Source: Sphingomonas sp. QA11 (GTDB taxonomy: Bacteria; Pseudomonadota; Alphaproteobacteria; Sphingomonadales; Sphingomonadaceae). From it: a stretch of DNA of 64,000 nucleotides. Within the stretch, counting starts at the first letter, position 1. The number at the start of each line of letters is the position of its first letter. Shown here piece after piece: positions 8,477 through 18,400 of the stretch. The stretch lies in contig NZ_CP098774.1 in NCBI RefSeq assembly GCF_028473665.1, positions 5,513,501-5,577,500 of the forward strand, given 5' to 3'. Under the pieces are notes generated by a model. The model did no database searches and had not been told where the DNA came from. It saw only the letters and a program-made list of their open reading frames with translations. The position numbers and the translations under genes were made by a program.

Positions 8477-9256
8477 GTGCAGCGTACCCCTATTTCCTGG
8501 CTGCCGCCCGGCGCGCTCGATCGATCGGCGATCGACGAGGGCCTTGCCGACATGGCGCGGCAATGGTCGTCGAAATGGTTCGCGCGGTCGACCGTGCGGC
8601 CGCTCGATGTGGTTGCCCCGCTGGCGACTCTCGCCGGCGAGGCGCAGTGGCTGATGCTCGACAATGATCTTGCCATCGCCGTTCAACCGGGTGCGCGTGC
8701 CGCGCTCGCCCGGCTGATGCTCGGGGCGCCCGCCGGTGCCGAAGCGGCTACCGACGGCGATGCCCGGATCGTCGCCGACCTGTCCTCCGCGTGTCTCGAC
8801 GACCTGTGTCGCCGCGTGGCGCAGGCCTTCCGCCTGCCCGCCGAGGCGCGCTGGACACCGCTCGACGGGGATGGGGTGCCGGAGATCGGGCAGCCGCGGG
8901 GGTGCGGCCTCGGCGTCGATTCGCGCGCGCTGCTGCGCATCGTCGCCAGTACCGATCTGATGATCGCGCTGGTCAAGGCAGGCCTGCCGCCGACACCCAG
9001 AACCGCCACGCTGCCGCCGCTCGCCGCAGGTCTCGTCGCACAGGAGGTCTCGTTGTCAGCGCTGATCGGGCGCTGTGCCCTGACGCTCGCCGATTTTGCC
9101 GACCTGAGCGAGGGCGACGTGCTGGTATTCGATACCGCGCTCGATGCGCCGCTCGGGCTCATGCTGGGCGGCGGCGCAGCACCGGCTGGCCGATGTACCG
9201 TCGAACGTTCGGGCGACCGGCTCGACCTCCATCTCCTCGATTCCCTCAACAGGTAG
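8477..9256 (+). CDS. fliM: Divergent FliM/SctQ-like protein with C-terminal SpoA domain
   Basis: A 259-residue protein with a GTG start. FliM is normally about 320-370 residues and starts with a CheY-binding LSQxEIDxLL helix; that helix is absent here (start is QRTPISWLPPGALDRSAID). I also cannot see the FliM middle-domain GGxG motif that binds FliG. The C terminus (about residues 185-255, from VSLSALIGRCALTLADFADL to RLDLHLL) fits a SpoA/FliN-type surface-presentation domain. Position before fliN supports a C-ring role. It could equally be described as SctQ-like. Family level confident, exact orthology not. Confidence 0.65.
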   Translation: MQRTPISWLPPGALDRSAIDEGLADMARQWSSKWFARSTVRPLDVVAPLATLAGEAQWLMLDNDLAIAVQPGARAALARLMLGAPAGAEAATDGDARIVADLSSACLDDLCRRVAQAFRLPAEARWTPLDGDGVPEIGQPRGCGLGVDSRALLRIVASTDLMIALVKAGLPPTPRTATLPPLAAGLVAQEVSLSALIGRCALTLADFADLSEGDVLVFDTALDAPLGLMLGGGAAPAGRCTVERSGDRLDLHLLDSLNR

Positions 9257-9265
9257 TTTCATCAC

Positions 9266-9589
9266 GTGACAGAGCAGAAGATCAAACCCGGCACGGCCGC
9301 GGTGCAAACGAGTCCCCAGAGCGCAGGCCCTGCAACGGCGCCGGATGCGGTGCGCAAGATCGACACCAGGCTGCTCGAAGCAGTCGAGGTGTCGCTTGAG
9401 GGTTTCCTCGGCAATGCCCGGATCACCGTCGGCGATCTCACCGCGCTGAAGCAGGGCTCGGTCGTCGCGCTCGACGCTGCGCTCAATTCGGCGGTCGAGC
9501 TTCGTCTCAACGGTTCGGCCGTGGCGCGGGGCGAGCTCGTGGCGGTGGGCGACAAGTTCGCAGTCAGGCTGACCGAAATCGCATCGTGA
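9266..9589 (+). CDS. fliN: Flagellar motor switch protein FliN
   Basis: A 107-residue protein with a GTG start. After a 30-residue unstructured N terminus comes a canonical FliN/SpoA domain: LEAVEVSLEGFLGNARITVG, then LKQGSVVALDAALNSAVELR, with VARGELVAVGDKFAVRLTEI at the end (FliN consensus VxxGEVVVVDDxFGVRITEI). FliN forms the bottom of the C ring and docks FliH. Followed by fliO with a GTGA overlap. Confidence 0.92.
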   Translation: MTEQKIKPGTAAVQTSPQSAGPATAPDAVRKIDTRLLEAVEVSLEGFLGNARITVGDLTALKQGSVVALDAALNSAVELRLNGSAVARGELVAVGDKFAVRLTEIAS

Positions 9590-9984
9590 TGCCACGCACG
9601 TTCCGGCGATGCGTCGCCCTTGCCCTGCTCCTCCTTCCCGCGGTCGCCCTGGCGCAGGAGGCTGCGCGCCCGCGTCTCGGCGGCGGCGGCGCGATCGACA
9701 TCTCGCTCGGACGGATCATCATTTCGCTCATCTTCTGCATCATCATCGCCATCCTGGCGATCCTCCTGATCCGGCAGCGCAGCGGCAAGATGGACCTTGC
9801 CGCCCTGTTCGCCCGCATCGAGCCGCGCGCGGGGGCGATCAGAGTGGTGGAGACGCGTCGCCTCAGCCCGCATGCCGACATTTGCGTCGTGGAGCATCGC
9901 GAGACCGAATATCTCCTGGTCGTGCAGCAGGGCAGCGTGCAGGTGCTGCGCGAAGGCCCGGTCGACGAGAAACCGTCCGCATGA
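9586..9984 (+). CDS. fliO: Flagellar export assembly factor FliO
   Basis: About 132 residues, starting at GTG 9586 in overlap with the fliN stop, or at ATG 9589. There is an N-terminal hydrophobic signal-like segment ending near ALAQEA, then a strong transmembrane helix (about residues 44-62, IIISLIFCIIIAILAILLI) and a small cytoplasmic domain with IRVVETRRLSPHADICVVEH, the FliO pattern. FliO helps assemble the FliP pore. Location between fliN and fliP is the standard one. Confidence 0.85.
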   Translation: MMPRTFRRCVALALLLLPAVALAQEAARPRLGGGGAIDISLGRIIISLIFCIIIAILAILLIRQRSGKMDLAALFARIEPRAGAIRVVETRRLSPHADICVVEHRETEYLLVVQQGSVQVLREGPVDEKPSA

Positions 9985-10691
9985 GGCGCGCCGCATTCAT
10001 CGTCCTTGCCGGCATCGCCTTGCTCGCGGCGACGCCTGCCGTGGCGGCCACCAAGGGTCTCGGCCTGTCGTCCGACGTGGTGCGCACCGCGCTGATCCTG
10101 ACCTTGCTCGCGGTGATCCCGTCGATCCTGATCTGCATGACGAGCTTCGTCCGCATCGTGGTGGTGCTGTCGATGGTGCGCCACGCCTTCGGCATGCCGG
10201 AGACGCCGCCCAACCCGGTCCTGGTCAGCCTGGCGCTGTTCCTCACTGCCTTCACCATGGCGCCGACGCTTGGCGCGCTCAACACCGGCGCAATCCAGCC
10301 GCTACTCTCCAACCGGATCACCGTCGAACAGGCGATGGCCAACGGCACCGCGCCGCTGCGCGATTTCATGCTCGCCCAGACGCGCGATTCGGACATCGAG
10401 GCGATCTATGCCATCGCCCATGCGACGCCGCCCGAACGGCCCGATCAGGTCGACATCCTGAAGCTCGCGCCGGCGTTCATGCTCAACGAACTGCGCGTGT
10501 CGTTCACGATCGGGTTCGTCATCCTGCTGCCGTTCCTGCTGATCGACCTCGTGGTCTCGGCGATCCTGCTTGCTCTCGGCATGATGATGGTGCCGCCGGC
10601 GACCATATCGCTGCCGATCAAATTGCTCATGTTCGTGCTGATCGACGGCTGGAGCCTCATCATTCAGGGGGTGCTCGGCAGTTTCAAATGA
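9981..10691 (+). CDS. fliP: Flagellar export gate protein FliP
   Basis: A 236-residue protein with a cleavable signal (about residues 1-23, ending VAA), then four transmembrane segments. Conserved FliP blocks are visible: SSDVVRTALILTLLAVIPSI, TSFVRIVVVLSMVRHAFG, PPNPVLVSLALFLTAFTMAP, LNELRVSFTIGFVILLPFLL and LGMMMVPPATISLPIKLLMF. FliP forms the pentameric core of the export channel with FliQ and FliR. ATGA overlap with fliO and with the sigma factor gene after it. Confidence 0.96.
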   Translation: MRRAAFIVLAGIALLAATPAVAATKGLGLSSDVVRTALILTLLAVIPSILICMTSFVRIVVVLSMVRHAFGMPETPPNPVLVSLALFLTAFTMAPTLGALNTGAIQPLLSNRITVEQAMANGTAPLRDFMLAQTRDSDIEAIYAIAHATPPERPDQVDILKLAPAFMLNELRVSFTIGFVILLPFLLIDLVVSAILLALGMMMVPPATISLPIKLLMFVLIDGWSLIIQGVLGSFK

Positions 10692-11422
10692 TGCAGGCGC
10701 GCGACAGTTCGGGGCTTGAGCTCGTCGTCGATCCGCACCGGGTGGAGGCGTCGCTGTGGCGACGTTTCCGCTTCGAGGACGATGCGCGCTGCCGCGAGAC
10801 GCTGTTCAACCGCTATTTCGCGCTCGCCCGCACGATCGCCGGGCGCCTGTTCCGCCAGCGCAATGCCCGGCCCGCTGATCGCGGCGATTTCGATCAGTTC
10901 GCCTGCGAAGGTTTGCTGCACGCGCTCGACAGCTACGATCCGCTGCGCGGCGTGCCGTTCAGCGCTTTCGCTCGACGCCGCATCTCCGGGAATATCGCCG
11001 ACGGCATTGCCGCGCTGAGCGAGATCGGCGCGCAATCCAGCCACCGGAACCGCGTCGAGCAGGAGCGGTTGCGCTCGATCGTGCGGGAGGATAGCGATGC
11101 GCTCGTCGCCTTGTCCGATCTCGCCGTCGGCATCGCGCTTGGTCTGATGCTCGAAGGTACCGGGCTGATCGGCAACGAACAGTCGCCGGATCCCCGGCCC
11201 AATGGCTATGACAGCCTGGCCTGGCGCGAGACTCAGGCGATGCTGGTGGCGGAGGTCGGCCGCCTGCCTGACAGCGAGGCAGTCGTGATTCGCCAGCATT
11301 ACGACCATGGCCTGCCTTTTGCGCAAGTCGCGCACTTGATGGGGATCAGCCGGGGGCGGGTATCGCAGCTTCACCGCGCCGCGCTGGACCGGCTGCGCAA
11401 GCGTATGAGATCGATCGAATGA
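10688..11422 (+). CDS. fliA: Flagellar sigma factor FliA (sigma-28 family)
   Basis: A 244-residue protein starting at the ATG that overlaps the fliP stop. Region 2 is seen in FNRYFALARTIAGRLFRQRN and FDQFACEGLLHALDSYDP, with the FSAFARRRISGNIADGI segment matching sigma-28 region 2.3-2.4/3.0. Region 4 with an HTH lies at the C terminus (LPFAQVAHLMGISRGRVSQL). FliA directs RNA polymerase to late flagellar promoters. No flagellin or anti-sigma FlgM gene is in the window. Confidence 0.85.
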   Translation: MMQARDSSGLELVVDPHRVEASLWRRFRFEDDARCRETLFNRYFALARTIAGRLFRQRNARPADRGDFDQFACEGLLHALDSYDPLRGVPFSAFARRRISGNIADGIAALSEIGAQSSHRNRVEQERLRSIVREDSDALVALSDLAVGIALGLMLEGTGLIGNEQSPDPRPNGYDSLAWRETQAMLVAEVGRLPDSEAVVIRQHYDHGLPFAQVAHLMGISRGRVSQLHRAALDRLRKRMRSIE

Positions 11423-11435
11423 GTGAGGTGAAGAC

Positions 11436-12005
11436 ATGACCACATTGTGCAACGATTCCGATCTGCAGGATCTGATGGCGGCGATCGCGTCCGACGACCG
11501 CGACGAGATCGCACGGATCGATCGGCTGATGGCGGCGCATCCGGACGACCCCCGGCTGCATTTCCTGCGCGGATCGGTACTGGCGGGAATCGGCCGGCCG
11601 ATCGAGGCGCTGGCGTCGCTGAAGCGTGCGGTGGAGATCGCGCCCGACTTCGCTATCGCGCGTTTCCAGCTCGGCTTTTTCCAGCTCACCTCGGGCGAGG
11701 CGGTCGATGCGTTGACCACCTGGGGCCCGATCGCGCTGATGCCGGAGGGGCATTATCTCCGCTTCTTCGTCGGCGGCCTGACTCACCTGATCCGCGATGA
11801 ATTCGACGCGACGGTCGAGCGGCTCAACCAGGGCATCGCCGCCAATGACGAGAACCCGGCGCTCAACAACGACATGCAGTTGATCATCGACCAGGTGACC
11901 GCGATCCAGCGCACCGCGCCGCCGTCAGCATCGGACGAGAATAGGGATGCCGCATCGGCGACGAGCTTCCTGCTCGATCAGTTCGCCGGTCGTCGCCCGA
12001 ACTGA
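11436..12005 (+). CDS. TPR-repeat protein of the flagellar cluster
   Basis: A 189-residue protein with tetratricopeptide-like helices (about residues 25-140): DDPRLHFLRGSVLAGIGRPI, then EALASLKRAVEIAPDFAIAR. No signal peptide, so cytoplasmic. It directly follows fliA on the same strand, and a second TPR protein lies in the reverse arm next to flhA. TPR proteins can serve as export chaperones or scaffolds, but that role is inference here. The C-terminal 40 residues are disordered in appearance. Confidence 0.7.
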   Translation: MTTLCNDSDLQDLMAAIASDDRDEIARIDRLMAAHPDDPRLHFLRGSVLAGIGRPIEALASLKRAVEIAPDFAIARFQLGFFQLTSGEAVDALTTWGPIALMPEGHYLRFFVGGLTHLIRDEFDATVERLNQGIAANDENPALNNDMQLIIDQVTAIQRTAPPSASDENRDAASATSFLLDQFAGRRPN

Positions 12006-12013
12006 GCGGCCGC

Positions 12014-12358
12014 ATGACGCGCATCACCAATGCGGATCATGTCCTGCTGTTGCTGCAGGAACAGCTTGCGCGCCTCGGCAAGGATCGCGCGGGCCGTGCC
12101 GCAAAACCGGCCCCAGTGCGTGCAGGCGTGCCGGAACCGATGGCGCGGCTGCGGGCGCTTGCCGGCCGGGAAGAGCTGTCGGACGAAGATCTCAGGCGGG
12201 CGCTGGTGCGCGGGCTGCTGGTTCAGCAACTCGGCGAGGCGATCGGCAATGACCCGGCGTTCGAGGCGATCGCCGGGGACGTGCTGCGCATCATCGGCGA
12301 GTCCGAACAAGGCCGCGTTCTGGTCGATCGCGCCATCCAGCAACTGGGAAAGACCTGA
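12014..12358 (+). CDS. Small unknown protein at the end of the forward flagellar arm
   Basis: A 114-residue, leucine- and arginine-rich helical protein, 8 nt after the TPR gene and on the same strand, so probably co-transcribed. The C-terminal half (LSDEDLRRALVRGLLVQQLG to VLVDRAIQQLG) is a run of amphipathic helices. No signal peptide, membrane segment or recognised motif. Family not identified; a cluster-specific assembly or chaperone protein is possible. Confidence 0.55.
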   Translation: MTRITNADHVLLLLQEQLARLGKDRAGRAAKPAPVRAGVPEPMARLRALAGREELSDEDLRRALVRGLLVQQLGEAIGNDPAFEAIAGDVLRIIGESEQGRVLVDRAIQQLGKT

Positions 12359-12456
12359 TTTGATATTGGCTCCATTGCGGCGGCAGTTCCGCTAAACTTC
12401 TCCGCACTCTTCCTGATCCCCCCGCACCGAACCGATGACCTTGCATCGGCGGAGAG

Positions 12457-15400
12457 ATGTGGGGAACAGCGGTGGCTGGTATCTTTACCGGATTGGGCAC
12501 GGGCTTCGAGCGCGGATCGGCAATGACGCTGGGGAGCCGGGGGCTGCTCGGCCAGGCCTCGCTCGGGCGCGGTGGCGACAGCGTGTTCGTCAACGCGACG
12601 AACGGCAATCTGATGATCAGCCGGCAGGACGAGTTCCTTGTCGGCCGCGGCCCCGATATCGCCATCTCGCGCACCTACAACAGCCAGGCGACGCTGCCTG
12701 ACGACAATAACGACAAATGGCGCCAGAGCACTGACCGCCGGGTCTTCGACTTCAACAGCACGGCTGGCACCGTGCACCGGGTGTCAGCCGACGGCAGCGA
12801 CATCACCTACACCTATAACGGCACGGCCTATGTCACCACCGACGGCAGCGGCGCTTATGACCAGATCGTCAAGGTCGGCAACGAATGGATCTGGACTGAT
12901 GGCGATACCCAGCAGGTCGAGAAATATGACGACCTGAACGGCGGCCGCATCACTTGGCAGGGCGATACCGACGGCAATGCGATCACCTACACCTATGTCG
13001 GCAGCACCACGAAGCTCGACAAGGCAACGACCGCCGACGGCGCCTGGACTCAATATAGCTGGGTCGGCAACGACATCTCGAAAATCGTCACTGGCTATAC
13101 CGATCTGCAGACGGGGACCGCCAAGACGCTGACCCGCACCTGGTATGAATATACCTCCGGCCGGCTGACCAAGGTCCGTACCGACCTGACGCCCGACGAC
13201 AATACGCTGCCGACCGACGCCCAATCCTACTGGACGGCCTATGGGTATGACGCGAACGGCCGGATCAACTCCGTCTCGCAGAAGGACGGGTCGCTCCTCT
13301 CGATTCTCTATGATGCATCGGGTCGCGTTTCGTCGCTGACCGAGACGCCGGCAAGCGGTGTCACGCGCGTTACGACGCTTACCTACAATGCCGCCACCAT
13401 GACGACCAGCATCCTCGATGCTGGCGGCCAGACTACCGAACTGACTTACGACGCGGCGGGCAATCTCACCAGGATCAAGGCGCCGCCCGCTTCGGCCGGC
13501 GCAGCGCAGCAGATCGTGCAGTTCGGCTATGATGCCGCCACCGGCGACCTCACCAGCGTGACCGACGCGTTCGGCAATATCTCGACCTACACCTATGTCG
13601 GCGGCAACCTGACGAGCGCGACCGATCGTCTCAACAACGTCGTCACGCGGACCTATGGCAGCAAGAACCAGCTGCTCACCGAAACCCATACAGCGACGGA
13701 CGCCAGCGGGGCGGCGGTCAGCATCACCACGCGCTACGCCTATGACGCGGAGAACCATCTGCGCTACGCGGTCAGCGGCGAAGGCTATGTCACCGAATAT
13801 CGCTACACTCCGGCCGGTGAGCTGCAATACAGCTTCGAATTCCCCGAACATCCCTACACGATCGGGTCGACCGCGGTCACCGAAGCGGCGATGGACAGCT
13901 GGCGCGCGGCCATCGCCGACAAGCAGTCGATCAAGATCACTTATTACGCCAGCGACGCGCGCGGCGCGCTGACCGGGACCACCCGCTACGGTTACGCCAC
14001 GACGGCGGGCGCCGCGTCGATGAACGAAAGCTATAGCGAAAGCTTCGTCACCTATGATCAGGCGGGCCGCCTGCTCAAGCGCAACGCCGGCGGACAGGCC
14101 GTCGAGACGTTCGTTTATGACGGCATGGGCCGGCTCACCGCCTCGACCGATGTCAATGGCGGCACCACCAGCTTCGTGTTCGACGATGCCCAGACGACCA
14201 CCACGGTCACGCTTGCTTCCGGCTACGTCACCACCAACACCTACAACAAGTCGGGTGACCTGATCAGCCAGACCGATAGCGGCAGCGCGGTCACCGGCGG
14301 CACCACCAGCTACGCCTATGACAAGCTGGGTCGCCTGCGCGTGGCGACTGACGCGGTCGGCAGCAAGACTTTCCACATCTACGACAAGGCCGGCCGCAAG
14401 GTCGCGGAGGCCAATGCCTATGGCGACGTCGTCGAATATATCTACGATGCCGGCAACCGTCTCGTCGGTACCTGGCGCCACGGCGCAAGGCTCACCGCGT
14501 CGCAGATGACCACGCTGTCGGACCCGAACGCGGTGTTCGATTTCAGCTCCATGCGCCCGGCCGACCACGCCAATGACGTGCGATCCTGGACCGTGTACGA
14601 CAAGGAAGGCAATGTCCTGGCCGCGATCGCCGGCGACGGCAGCGTCACGGCCTATGGCTATGACAAGGCCGGCAATCTCGTTTCCACCATCGGCTATTTC
14701 AACAAGCTGACGCCGGCCCAGATCGCTGCCTACAAGACAACGCCGCCAAGCGTCGTAACCACGCCGACGGCCGATGCACGGGACAGCATCGCGCGCACCT
14801 TCTACGATCGCGACGGACGGCTGCTCGGCACCCTCGACGGTGAGGGCTATCTCAGCCGCGTGATCTACGACAAGGCGGGGCAGAAGGTGGAGGATGTGTC
14901 CTTCGCCAACGCGACTGCCATCGCCCAGCGCGCCGCCGGCAGCTTCAACGACCTGCTCAACAGCGTCACCGTATCGGCCGACGACCGCCGCGTCCGCTAT
15001 GTCTATGACGGCCAGGGCCTGCTGCGATACGCGCTGGACGGACTCAACCAGGCCACGTCGTACAGCTATAACATTGCCGGCCAGCAGACGAGTTGGACAC
15101 GGTTTGCCGTCGCGATGGGCGCAACGGCCGACTATACCTATGACAATGTCAAGGCACTGCTCGCCGGGCAGGTGAGCAACGCCGCGAACCGTACGAACTG
15201 GTCGGTTTACGATACCGCCGGTCGTCTCGCCTACGGAATCGACGCCGATGGCGGTGTCAAGGGTTTCGGCTATGACACCATGGGCCAGGTCGTCCGCGCG
15301 GTGAAATACGCCACCCGGCGCGCGACGCCGTCACTGCCGCTGCTGAGCGACATGACCAGTTTCAACGCCACCAACATCGGCAATGCGGACAACCGCATCA

Positions 15401-18400
15401 CGCGCACCTGGTACACGGCGCGGGGCGAGGCGCGCTTCACCGTCGATCCCGAAGGCTATGTCTCGGCCAGCGAGTTCAATGCGCTTGGCCAGGTGATCGC
15501 TGTGAAGAGCTGGGATGCCAAAATCACGGTGAGCGACGCCACCACGCTGGCGCAGGTCCAGGCACTGGCGACCGGCACGTATACGGGGCGTACCTACACC
15601 TATCACCCCAATGGCAGGGTGTTCATGGAGTATGACGCGTACGGCGTGGCGACGCTGTACGATTATCTTGCCAACGGCCTGCTCAACGCGCGCTACGACG
15701 CCTATAACACCGCCGACCAGGCGCTCACCGCTTATGGTTATGACGCGACCGGGCGGCTGATCTACGAAGTGCGCGGTGTCGGAACGCCCGAGGTTTCGGC
15801 GGTCGGTTTCGCCTATGACGGCCTCGGCAATCGTATCTCGATGATCGATGCGCGCTCGATCACCACTACCTACACCTTCGACAAGATCGGGCAGCTCAAG
15901 ACGCAGACCAATGCCTTGGGCGGCGTCATCGCCTTTGACTACAACGCCTTTGGCGAGGTCTGGAAGACGACCGATCCACGCGGCGCCGTCAGCTACAACT
16001 GGTACGACAGTCTCGGCCGCGTGACTCATGCTCGCGACGCCGAGAACTATCTGACGAAGACCAGCTACAACGTGTTTGGTGAGGTCGCCTCAGTAACCCG
16101 CTACTTCAACCCGGTCGTTGGTACGGCGGCGATCGGCGTGCCGCCATCGGCCACCGCAAACGCTGTCGAAGATGCGACCACCAGTTTCGTTTATGACAAG
16201 CTTGGCCGCGTTCTGACCTCGACCGACGCGCTCGGCTTCTATGCATCCTACAGCTATAATGCGTTCGGGGATCGTATTTCGGCCACTGCCAAGTCTGCGA
16301 CCGGCACGGTCGCGGCCGGCGCCGTCACCAACTACAGCTTCGACCGCCGCGGGTTGATGCTGAGCGAAACGTTGCCGATGGCGACGTATGACAATGCCGG
16401 CAATCTGGTCAGCACGACCATCGTCAATCGCTTCGAATATGACGCGCGCGGCAACCGCACGAAGCTCGTCGGAGCGGACAATCTCTCCTACAAGCGCACG
16501 ACGCTCTACTTCTATGACAAGAGCGATCGCCTAATCGAGACACGCGGTGATCAGGTGAGCGTCATCGGTGACGATCTGGTCACTGTGACCACGCCCGCCG
16601 CACCGAATGAGCAGATCAAGTATGACGGGCGTGGCAACATCATCGAAACCATCGATGCCGGCGGCGCGCGTACCCTGCTTTATTATGACGATCTCAATCG
16701 GAAGACGGTGGAGATTCGTCAGACCTCGGCCAGTGGCAATACCTATTCGACCTACGCCTATGACGCGAACGGCAATGTCACGCTGACCCGTGTCTATGCC
16801 GGATCGATCGCCCTGCCGGGCATAGTCACCGCGACACCGCCGGGTGCGCCGTCCGGTGGCTACCGCGAAACCAGTTTCACCTATGACAATCTCAATCGCC
16901 TGAGCGCCAGCCAGGTCTCGAATGTCGTCGTTGGCACCCAGGCGACCGGCTATGCCGCCGCGAACCTCGTCACGGCCTATGTCTACGACGCCAGCGGCAA
17001 TGTCGTGAACGTGACTGATCCCAATGGCGGCGTCACTTATTCCTATTTCGACAAGCTTGGCCGGAAGCTGGCGAAGGTTGATGCCGAGAAAGCGCTGACC
17101 ACCTGGACCTATGATCCGGACGGTAACGTCACGGCGGAGATGCGCTTCGCCAATCGCGTCAACACGCAGAGCGGATCGCCGGTCACGCTCGATCAGAATG
17201 CTGGGGTGTCCGCACTGGTCGCGTCGGCGGGGTATAACGACGATGATCGCTATACCACCTTCACCTATGACAGGAACGGCAACCGGCTGAGCGAAACGCG
17301 CTATTCGCTGCGTGACGTGATGGTGTCGGGAGGCGCGACGACGATCGCCGGCTACAGCGCGGCAACGATCAGCTATCTCTATAATGGTCTTGGCCAGGTC
17401 ATCCGCAAGACCGAGGCGACCGGCGACCAGACCAACTATGTCTATGATGGCGCCGGACGACTTTCGACCGAGACCCGTGCGGCCTTTGTCGATTTCAACG
17501 GTCAGAGCGTCTCGCCGACCACGCAATATCTCTATGATGGCCTCGGCAACCTTTCGCGCACGGTTCAATCGGGCGCAACCGGTGCCGCGGCGCGGGCTAC
17601 GATCTATGTTTATGGAACGGGTGGTCGTCTTGCGAGTGTAACGGACGCGTCGGGTTTCACCCGCTCCTTCGCTTATGACATCATGGGCCGGGTCAAGAAG
17701 GAGAGCTATACCCGTGTAACGGCTGCCGGCGCGACAGTCAGTGACGCCATTGCCACCCGCTACGACCTGGTCGGGCGGACGATCTATCAGGGAGTCGCCA
17801 AGCTCGACGGAGCCAGCTTCACTGTCGTCGATTACAACGAGACACAGTACAATAATTTCGGAGATGTCTGGAAACAGGGTGTTCACGGCCTCTGGCAGAG
17901 CGAGAATCTCTACGACAATGCCGGTCGCTTGACGGCGACCAATGCTGGCGACGGCGTATGGAAATTCTTCGGCTACGACAGGAACGGGAACCAGACCGTT
18001 GCGATCACCTCGGCAGGCACCAGCCTTGCCGCCCAGAGCTTCGTCGGCGCTCTCTCGTTGATATCCTTGGCGACCGTCAACGCCACGTACACGATGTACG
18101 ACAAGCGTAACATGGCGGTGCAGGTAAAGGAGGAGGGGCGGCAGCTCAACGCCGCCGGCGGCGCTGTCAACGAACTGAACACGTATCGCACATACAACGC
18201 GTTCGGCGAGGTGGCGAGCGAGACCAACGCCATCGGCGCGACCCTCGCGTATAGCTACAACAATATGGGCCGGCTGGTGAAGACGGAGAGCCCGTACGTC
18301 AACGTCACGCTGGAAAACGGCACGACGTCCAGCCTGCGGCCGACCGAATATTATTATTACGATCTGAGCGGCCGCCTGACTGGCAGCCGCGACGCCAACG

